6,311 bases of DNA from Planctomycetota bacterium (GTDB lineage Bacteria > Planctomycetota > UBA1135 > GCA-002686595). The notes below the pieces were generated by a model. It did no database searches, was not told where the DNA came from, and saw only the letters and a program-made list of their open reading frames with translations. The number at the start of each line of letters is the position of its first letter. The stretch's first letter is position 1. Position numbers and translations under genes: made by a program. The stretch covers positions 1 through 6,311 of the forward strand of contig JAPKBY010000112.1 in assembly GCA_028823185.1 (NCBI GenBank), in the 5' to 3' direction. Below, in pieces: positions 1 to 5,337 of the stretch.

Positions 1-371
1 ACAACGAGCCTGTTCGGTTCGTGTCGGACCCACACCTTCCCTGCTCCAGGCATAAATTCGCAGTTCTGTGGATCTGCTGCAGCCCAGAAGGGTGCGAGGA
101 GCGGGCGGCCGAGCGATGGCATCAGAGCTCCAGTCTTGGAGGTGACTGGTTGGCAGAGCGAGAGCGTCCCGTTGCCGTTGATCCAAATGTTGTTGTAGTC
201 CTGTCCGAAAAAGCGAAAAGGAAATCCTGTCTCAACTAGGACAGCACCTTTGAAGTCGATCTCAACCTCATCGAAGGACAAATCCAGGTCAATGGGCAGC
301 GCTGGATCACCTTGCTGTGCGCAGGGATCTCCAGCAATAGCCAGGGAGAGCATGAGGAGGAGTGTGTTCAT
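1..371 (-). CDS. Secreted protein with nidogen-like (NIDO) domain, 3' part outside window
   Basis: A reading frame starts at ATG 371-369 and runs off the left edge, leaving 123 visible residues. Residues 3-13 form a short hydrophobic segment ending in A-I-A (11-13), which looks like a signal peptidase site, so the protein is probably exported. The n-region lacks Lys/Arg. The frame is open upstream to a TAA at 440-438 and that stretch encodes several basic residues, but it has no ATG, GTG or TTG, and there is no clear ribosome binding site before the ATG, so the start is uncertain. Residues 50-75 (GFPFRFFGQDY, then IWINGNGTLSL) and 86-98 (SLGRPLLAPFWA) match the NIDO-domain pattern of phenylalanine-rich strand, 'NGNG' turn and 'hAPFWAD'-like motif. 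Such domains occur in adhesive extracellular proteins; the role here is unknown. The gene is divergent from the phosphotransferase gene and may be unrelated to the polysaccharide locus. Confidence 0.72.
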   Translation of the reverse strand, partial: MNTLLLMLSLAIAGDPCAQQGDPALPIDLDLSFDEVEIDFKGAVLVETGFPFRFFGQDYNNIWINGNGTLSLCQPVTSKTGALMPSLGRPLLAPFWAAADPQNCEFMPGAGKVWVRHEPNRLV

Positions 372-530
372 AAGGGGGCTTCGAATGGGGACGGAGGCCC
401 AAAGAGGGTTGGCTCTGGGGCTCCTTTTCAGCCGGACTTAAATCCCATTCAAGGCTAAGAGGGTATTTTTAGATACAAAGATCCCCAGTATTTATGGCAT
501 AAATTAGGATTACCTTATTGGTCAAGGTGT
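372..530. promoter_or_regulatory. Divergent intergenic region with AT-rich core
   Basis: This 159-bp stretch separates two divergent genes and must hold the control elements of both. About 436-525 is clearly richer in A+T than the surrounding coding DNA. On the minus strand TTGACC (525-520) resembles a sigma-70 -35 box, but the hexamer 17 bp downstream (TTATGC, 502-497) is a poor -10 match. On the plus strand no convincing -35/-10 pair is visible. AAGG at 524-527 lies 3 bases before the TTG start at 531 and could be a short, tightly spaced ribosome binding site. The region contains the palindrome listed separately. Confidence 0.45.
490..504. promoter_or_regulatory. Perfect 15-bp palindrome, candidate operator
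   Basis: ATTTATG (490-496) and CATAAAT (498-504) are exact inverted repeats around a single central G at 497. The pairing stops immediately outside (T489 against T505). It lies 26 bp before the TTG start at 531 and overlaps the weak minus-strand promoter candidate. Its size, symmetry and place between divergent genes suit a dimeric regulator. It is too AT-rich and has too short a loop to act as an intrinsic terminator. The factor is unknown and chance cannot be excluded in AT-rich DNA. Confidence 0.35.
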
Positions 531-1970
531 TTGCCGCGCTCAGTTTTGAGTGCGGACCTGGCCCATTTCTATCTACAGATCTTCATTTCCGTGTCCGTCC
601 TCCTCCAAAATCAGATCTGGTTCCTCGGAACCCTTCTCCTGCATGGCTTAGGCCTGTCCTTTTTTGCGTGGAGTGGGCAGTGGTTTTTTGACCTCGATTC
701 CATAGATCAGCGTTTTCCGCTCATTCTGGGAACTTGCTATTCCGTTTCGATCGCCCTCCTTCTGAAGCCGGCGGCCTTGCGAGGTGCGAACCTCATCGCG
801 GGAGGGCGGCTGCTTGTCGCTCCGCTCTTGTTGTCGATCTTCGTTGCGCGGCTGATCTATCCTCATCTGGAGTCAGTTGACGACACCGTCTCTCTGCCTG
901 TGTGTGTCCTCCTTGGCCTGATCTCTTCCTTGGGTTGCCAGCGGCTCTCTTCTAGTGCGGGCTTTCGCCGGATCTTGCCCGGTGATGATCAACCTAGAAT
1001 TCTTCTCGTGGGCGCAAACAAGCGCACGGACCAGGTCTTCGAGCGTTCCGAGATCGCGGGGGTGGCGAGTCCATTCATCGTAGGGTGTCTAGAGGATGAC
1101 AAGGAGCGCGTCAGGGGGACTTGGAGACACCTCGGCCCTGTCTCCGATCTTGATCGGATCTTGAGAGAACAAGTCATTGATGAAGTTTGGATTCATCTCC
1201 CGATGCGCTCGCAGTATCAAACTGTCGAGAGAGCGGTGAAGACTTGCAGGACCTTCGGGGTGCCAGCACGATTTGAAACCTTGCCCTTTCAGGGAGGTGA
1301 GGGGCTCTCACACGACGAGCGTGGGAGGCCGATGGGCGCTGTCTATCAAACGACGGTTCCTAGAGAGCTGAGGCGTTTATTTACGAAGCGGGCGATAGAC
1401 CTCATTGGGTCACTCTTCGCGCTTGTCTTGCTCTCTCCGTTGATCCTCGTCGCCATGGCTCTCGTGAAGCTCAGCTCTCCAGGTCCTGCGCTCTATAAGC
1501 AGACTCGGATTGGTCTCAGAGGTCGGGAGTTCACTCTGTTAAAGCTGCGCACGATGAGACGTGATGCAGAGGGGCAGCAGAGGCGAATTCAGCACCTCAA
1601 TGAAGCCGATGGCCCGGTCTTTAAGGTGCGTAATGACCCCCGAATCACTTGGGTTGGTCGATTGATGAGGCGTACGAGCATTGATGAGCTCCCGCAGCTA
1701 ATAAACGTCCTCTGCGGAGAGATGAGCCTCGTAGGGCCTCGACCGGCGCGCCCTAGAGAGGTGCAGCGCTATGAGTCATGGCACCATCACCGGCTCGCCA
1801 TGAAGCCAGGGATAACTTGCCTTTGGCAGGTCTCTGGTCGCAGCAACCTTCCTTTCGCTACTTGGGTGAAGATGGACCTCGAGTACACCCGGACCTGGAC
1901 GATCCGCGGAGATCTGATCCTGTTGCTCAAGACGATCCCAGCCGTGCTCTCAATGCGCGGCGCTTGGTGA
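531..1970 (+). CDS. Polyprenyl-phosphate sugar-1-phosphate transferase (WbaP/WcaJ type), initiates exopolysaccharide synthesis
   Basis: Known family role: transfer of hexose-1-phosphate from a UDP-sugar to undecaprenyl phosphate at the inner membrane, the first step of repeat-unit assembly. The 479-residue length is typical of the large multi-domain form. Residues about 12-136 carry several hydrophobic segments. Residues about 155-250 form a CoA-binding-like Rossmann domain (RILLVGA at 156-162). The catalytic domain covers about 285-479: KRAIDLIGS (286-294), a re-entrant membrane helix with the S302-P303 break, PGPALYKQTRIG (317-328), KLRTM (338-342), NDPRIT (368-373), the SIDELPQL block with the presumed catalytic pair D385-E386, MSLVGPRP (398-405) and KPGITCLWQVSGR (425-437). 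The last motif normally reads KPGITGLWQ, so C430 replaces a Gly. The substrate sugar cannot be read from sequence. TTG 531 is chosen because no ATG or GTG is in frame between the upstream stop (456) and the first membrane segment; TTG 546 is an alternative. It is convergent with the next gene across a 7-bp gap with no terminator. Confidence 0.93.
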   Translation: MPRSVLSADLAHFYLQIFISVSVLLQNQIWFLGTLLLHGLGLSFFAWSGQWFFDLDSIDQRFPLILGTCYSVSIALLLKPAALRGANLIAGGRLLVAPLLLSIFVARLIYPHLESVDDTVSLPVCVLLGLISSLGCQRLSSSAGFRRILPGDDQPRILLVGANKRTDQVFERSEIAGVASPFIVGCLEDDKERVRGTWRHLGPVSDLDRILREQVIDEVWIHLPMRSQYQTVERAVKTCRTFGVPARFETLPFQGGEGLSHDERGRPMGAVYQTTVPRELRRLFTKRAIDLIGSLFALVLLSPLILVAMALVKLSSPGPALYKQTRIGLRGREFTLLKLRTMRRDAEGQQRRIQHLNEADGPVFKVRNDPRITWVGRLMRRTSIDELPQLINVLCGEMSLVGPRPARPREVQRYESWHHHRLAMKPGITCLWQVSGRSNLPFATWVKMDLEYTRTWTIRGDLILLLKTIPAVLSMRGAW

Positions 1971-1977
1971 TCTGTTT

Positions 1978-2976
1978 TTAGCGGGCAGTGAGTTCGAATT
2001 CAGCGAAGAGCGCTTCACCTAAGGTCCGCTCTAGCATGGCGCGGCTCTCTTCGTCGAGCTCTGCCTGAAAAGCGCTCGCGATGGCGACCGAGCTGGCTGT
2101 CATCTGCACGACTCGCTCATTGACCTCTTGAGTCCATGGCAGGTTTAGCCCTTTGAAGATGCCCTGCAGTGAATCGATGGGCGAGCTCGCTAGCTCGTCA
2201 TATGAGACCTCAATGTACCTCTCGTTATCGCGGCCAGCTGCTCTGATTCGCTGCGTGCAGTAGCGCCAGAAGAGGAGCTCTGATTCAAAGACGTCAGGTT
2301 CATCAATGGCAGCCATGAAGGCTCCACCGTCCGGGTCATTCGCGAGGACCTCTTGAATGCGAGCGCGATTCGACTGGAGCACTTCAGCGTCATCATGCTT
2401 GGCGAGCCAGCGTCGCCGCCAAGAGCGAAGGAAGCCAGCTGGGTTGCGAACGATGTGGATGATCCGCGGGCTTCGGTCATGAGAGGGCGCGCTCTCTTGA
2501 AGGAAGAGCTCTGCTACTGAGGGCGCAGCGTTGATTTTGAAGATGTGCAGAGATGAGGCGAGCGCTTCTTGGCGAACCAAAGAATGGGGCCATCTGAATT
2601 CCGCGCTCCCTAGACCTGGGAGGAGCTTTCGTAGAGCGCTCTTTGAGAGAGCCTGAGCTGGCACAGAGGAGTACTGGCGCAGCCAACTCTTCCATGGAGG
2701 AGTGGGTCTGTCCCGGTCTCCACCGCAGCTTACAGCGCGGCTGAGATCCTCCCAGTGGCTCAATCCCTCTCGTCGGCTGGAGTGGATCTTCCACTGGCTC
2801 CAAGGCGCTAGGGAGCCTCCAGGGAGCTCGTCGGGTTCATTGCGGCAATGCGTGCGCTCACTCAGATCGAGGAGGTCGAGGAGGAAGTTTGTCCCAGAGC
2901 GACCCATTCCGAGGATGAAGGCGACCTCGGGTCTCTTTGCAGGGTCTTCGATGTGAGGTGATTTTGAGGCTTCCAC
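1978..2976 (-). CDS. PAPS-dependent sulfotransferase family protein
   Basis: The family transfers sulfate from PAPS to hydroxyl or amino groups, here inferred to be a sugar of the polysaccharide. The 332-residue protein has both cofactor loops. The 5'-phosphosulfate loop is FILGMGRSGTNFLLDLL (20-36), with R26-S27-G28-T29. The 3'-phosphate loop is RIIHIVRNPAGFLRSW (171-186), with R177 and S185 eight residues apart as expected. YIEVSYDELASSP (254-266) matches the conserved Y-E-D-L region near the C-terminus. There is no signal peptide or membrane segment, so it should be cytoplasmic. The start is GTG 2976-2974: an in-frame TGA lies directly before it, and no later Met precedes the P-loop. A GAGG lies 13 bases upstream, a loose ribosome binding site. 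It reads opposite to both flanking plus-strand genes, so it needs its own promoter, which is not evident. Acceptor specificity is unknown. Confidence 0.88.
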   Translation of the reverse strand: MEASKSPHIEDPAKRPEVAFILGMGRSGTNFLLDLLDLSERTHCRNEPDELPGGSLAPWSQWKIHSSRREGLSHWEDLSRAVSCGGDRDRPTPPWKSWLRQYSSVPAQALSKSALRKLLPGLGSAEFRWPHSLVRQEALASSLHIFKINAAPSVAELFLQESAPSHDRSPRIIHIVRNPAGFLRSWRRRWLAKHDDAEVLQSNRARIQEVLANDPDGGAFMAAIDEPDVFESELLFWRYCTQRIRAAGRDNERYIEVSYDELASSPIDSLQGIFKGLNLPWTQEVNERVVQMTASSVAIASAFQAELDEESRAMLERTLGEALFAEFELTAR

Positions 2977-3188
2977 TCATTGAGCATCGCCTCAATGTGC
3001 TCTCTTCGCAACTTCTTGAGCCTCAGAGGTTTATAGACGGCGGCTGAGACCGCTTGGGGGTGGTTTTCGTGGTAGCGTTGGATGTATCCCATGCCCCCTT
3101 TAAGCCACTCCAGACAGCCGGAGGAGGAGACCCGGTCTTCAGAGGGGCGCTCAGCGACCCACGCTGCATGGAGCAGATCTTCTGACAA
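2862..3188 (-). pseudogene. Possible remnant of a glycosyltransferase C-terminal tail
   Basis: A 108-codon frame opens at TTG 3188-3186 and ends inside the sulfotransferase gene, overlapping it by 115 bases out of frame. Only the part before about 2980 looks coding. It reads like the basic helical tail found after the catalytic domain of some GT2 enzymes: AERPSEDR (13-20), WLKGGMGYIQRYHENHPQ (28-45), then KPLRLKKLRREHIEAML (53-69). Upstream the same frame is stopped by TGA at 3200-3198, and no glycosyltransferase core follows in any minus-strand frame. It may be what is left after a deletion or decay, or a small real gene read from TTG. The family match is from memory of the pattern only and is weak. 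Confidence 0.3.
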
Positions 3189-3314
3189 GGTTTGCGCTCA
3201 TGTCTCGCTGGGGCGCTTTGCGCTCGTGAAGAGCAGCGGAGCTCTATGCACACAATGGCTTAGGGAGAGCTTCAAAGTGGAGGCCTCTTAGGGGCTTACG
3301 CAGTGAGCTGAATC
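2977..3314. other. 338-bp divergent spacer without an intact gene
   Basis: This stretch lies between the starts of the divergent sulfotransferase (minus) and GT2 (plus) genes. Apart from the doubtful minus-strand frame described separately, no convincing gene, RNA, terminator hairpin or repeat is visible. It is not markedly AT-rich, and no clear promoter pair was found for either neighbour, although both would have to start here. A plus-strand frame (3082-3291) looks like an antisense reading of that minus frame. Confidence 0.5.
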
Positions 3315-4514
3315 ATGGATCTTTCGACTTGGCACGCAGGGGCTTTCATCACCGCAGTCTGCGGAGCTCCAGGGGCGCTCTTGCTCTTAGAGGTCTGTTT
3401 GGCGAGGAGGCGGACGGGAGAGAGCTCAAGTGATGAAGCGCTGGTGCGTCCGATCTATCGCGTGCTCATTCCTGCGCATGATGAGGCGGCAGGCATCGGC
3501 GCATGTCTCGAGGCTCTGATACCTCTCTTGCCTTCGCCGTCAACAGCTCTTGTCGTCGCTGATAACTGTTCGGATGAGACAGCCTCGATCGCGACAGCGT
3601 TCGGCGTTGAGGTTTTGGTCAGAGAAGACTCAGAGCTTCGAGGCAAAGGTTATGCCCTTAAACATGGCCTCGATCATCTCTCGCAGGCTCCACCAGATTG
3701 CGTCGTCTTCCTAGATGCAGACTGCTCCTATTTGCGTGGCGGGCCCAGTGACCTAGCAGCCCTAGCTGTGGCGAGTGGCAGACCAGCGCAAGGCTTGTTC
3801 TTGATGGACCCTCCCTCAGAGAGCTCTCTGGGAGCCCGCGCCGCTGCCTTCGCAGTCAGGGTGAAGAATGACCTGCGCGCTCGCGGTCTCTCTCAATTAG
3901 GCGGAGCGGTCTCTCTTCAGGGCTCAAGCTTTGCTCTCTCTTGGGATGCCTGCTCAGCAGTCTCTCCTCCGGTAGACGAGCTCGCAGAGGACGCCGTCTG
4001 GGGATGGCGCCTTGCAGATAAGGGGTGGCCTCCGCTCTTCTCGACCCAGACAGCTTGTTCGGGGCAACTCGCGAGCGGTAGAGAGGCGAATCAGATCCAG
4101 CGGGCACGCTGGGAGCGCGGGACCCTGCTCGGCGCTTGGCGCGTTCTACCCGGCGTCCTCGTGCGCTCTCTGATGAGGGGACGACTCGCGGTCTCGGTCC
4201 TTGCGTTGGATGGCCTGGTGCCGCCGCTCTCGCTCTTGGCCTTTGCTTGCTCAGTGTGGGCTCTCGTTGGAGTGCAAACAGGGATCTCATTCGCTCAAGC
4301 CGTGGCGCCGATCTCCATCCTCGCGTCCGGGGTGCTCATCTCTTGGCTTCGTGTAGGTCGTGATTTGATCGCGCCACATGAGCTCGTCGGCTTACTAGCG
4401 CACGGGCTCGCTCGCATCTGTCGTTTCCCAGCAACAGTTCTCTCTGGCAGCGAGTGGCGCAGGACTCCTCGTGACGGCGCGGTTGAAGCTCATGACCGCT
4501 CGATTAAAGATTGA
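3315..4514 (+). CDS. Membrane-anchored glycosyltransferase family 2 with QxxRW motif
   Basis: GT2 enzymes transfer a sugar from a nucleotide-sugar donor; this 399-residue protein most resembles the membrane-bound CESA-like branch. An N-terminal hydrophobic segment (about 9-30) precedes the GT-A domain: VLIPAHDEA (50-58), VVADNCSDET (80-89), LRGKGYAL (108-115) and the metal-binding D134-A-D136 in VVFLDADC. Then comes ELAEDAVWGWRLADKGW (222-238), with D226 as the likely general base, and Q262-R-A-R-W266, the QxxRW motif. Hydrophobic segments at about 293-318 and 326-346 follow. QxxRW is typical of processive or polymer-type synthases, but only about three membrane segments are visible, fewer than in cellulose synthase, so single-sugar transfer is equally possible. 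ATG 3315 is the first start after an in-frame TGA (3309-3311); no strong ribosome binding site precedes it. The sulfotransferase gene begins within 20 bases of its stop, indicating a two-gene operon. Confidence 0.88.
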   Translation: MDLSTWHAGAFITAVCGAPGALLLLEVCLARRRTGESSSDEALVRPIYRVLIPAHDEAAGIGACLEALIPLLPSPSTALVVADNCSDETASIATAFGVEVLVREDSELRGKGYALKHGLDHLSQAPPDCVVFLDADCSYLRGGPSDLAALAVASGRPAQGLFLMDPPSESSLGARAAAFAVRVKNDLRARGLSQLGGAVSLQGSSFALSWDACSAVSPPVDELAEDAVWGWRLADKGWPPLFSTQTACSGQLASGREANQIQRARWERGTLLGAWRVLPGVLVRSLMRGRLAVSVLALDGLVPPLSLLAFACSVWALVGVQTGISFAQAVAPISILASGVLISWLRVGRDLIAPHELVGLLAHGLARICRFPATVLSGSEWRRTPRDGAVEAHDRSIKD

Positions 4515-4533
4515 GGGGCTCTAGACTTTGAAC

Positions 4534-5337
4534 ATGAAGAGACACCTCGTACTGACCTCTGGACGAAGCGGTTCGAACCATCTGGTCGCAGCGCTCAACC
4601 ACCAAAGAGAGCTCTGTAACTATGGAGAGGTCCTTGGGTCGTGGACCTTGCCAGCGAAGTTGTGGTCGCCAATGACTCGTTTAGGAGCGTCGAACTCCTC
4701 TCTCTTGGACGTCATCTATTCATCAAGCGCTGTCTATTACGCAGCTCAATCTCTCTCCTATGTGCGGAGAAAGGCTCGCAAGGAGGTGACTCATTTTCGA
4801 CAGAGAGGTGCCCTGAAGAGCTTGGGCGTGAAGGAGTTTTTCATTCACTTGCGCGACGAGGATGTCTTGTCCTGGTTCGTCTCATGTGAGGAGTTGTCCA
4901 TCGTTCATCTCTGTAGAGAGGACTTGCTCGGTAGAGCTCTCTCTGTGCTCAGGTTGAAGGAGAGTGGAAGAGCCGTGACGAGGGTCGGTGAAGGTCAAGG
5001 CCGCGCCCTGCACGTGGACCCGATTCAGCTCTTAAGCCTCCTAGATGATCTCGAAGTTGAGGCTCGTGAGGAAGAGGAGATCCTTCAGCGCCTCTCTCAT
5101 CACAGGAGGCTCTCTTTGATCTACGAGCGTGACCTCGCGAGTGATGAGGCGATGTCCTCGACGCTAGAGAGGACGTGTGAATTCCTCGGCGTCAAATCGG
5201 TGGGTTTACCTGAGACCGGGCACAGGTCTGCAGTCTCAGGGAAGGCGATTGAAGCTGTAGAGAATCGAGCAGAGGTGGAGCGCGCGATCCAGGGCTCTGC
5301 GCATGCGGCGTCGCTAGCTCTGCATCAATCGAGCTAG
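4534..5337 (+). CDS. Stf0/NodH-like sulfotransferase
   Basis: A cytoplasmic PAPS-dependent sulfotransferase of 267 residues, shorter than and different from the other sulfotransferase in the window. The 5'-phosphosulfate loop is VLTSGRSGSNHLVAAL (6-21). The 3'-phosphate loop is IVHLCREDLLGRALS (123-137); its RED(x6)S layout resembles the 'REDK..QA.S' motif of Stf0, which sulfates trehalose, and of NodH-type carbohydrate sulfotransferases. LIYERDLAS (195-203) and LERTCEFLGV (211-220) match the Y-E-D-L and 'FLGV' C-terminal region. A carbohydrate acceptor made by this locus is inferred. ATG 4534 is chosen, but TTG 4528 in the same frame is possible: GAGGGG (4513-4518) is 9 bases before the TTG and 15 before the ATG, so spacing favours TTG and codon preference favours ATG. 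The gap to the upstream GT2 is 13-19 bases, consistent with cotranscription. Its TAG overlaps the stop of the convergent right-hand gene. Confidence 0.87.
   Translation: MKRHLVLTSGRSGSNHLVAALNHQRELCNYGEVLGSWTLPAKLWSPMTRLGASNSSLLDVIYSSSAVYYAAQSLSYVRRKARKEVTHFRQRGALKSLGVKEFFIHLRDEDVLSWFVSCEELSIVHLCREDLLGRALSVLRLKESGRAVTRVGEGQGRALHVDPIQLLSLLDDLEVEAREEEEILQRLSHHRRLSLIYERDLASDEAMSSTLERTCEFLGVKSVGLPETGHRSAVSGKAIEAVENRAEVERAIQGSAHAASLALHQSS

Noticed and set aside
21..441. Plus-strand open frames of 63-72 codons
   Set aside because: They lie antisense to the NIDO gene or run through its upstream region, start without a ribosome binding site and have no recognisable motif.
49..506. GGCATAAATT occurs at 49-58 and again at 497-506
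   Set aside because: The first copy lies inside the NIDO coding sequence without the inverted arm, so it is probably chance and not a second operator.
1971..1977. Possible terminator between the convergent phosphotransferase and sulfotransferase genes
   Set aside because: Only 7 bases separate the stops. The T-run there has no GC-rich inverted repeat before it.
2190..2803. Alternative minus-strand frames within the sulfotransferase gene
   Set aside because: They overlap a frame with intact PAPS loops and show no domain of their own.
3856..4290. 144-codon minus-strand frame inside the GT2 gene
   Set aside because: Its translation is dominated by Arg, Ser, Pro and Ala, as expected for an antisense frame of GC-rich coding DNA, and the sense frame carries clear GT2 motifs.
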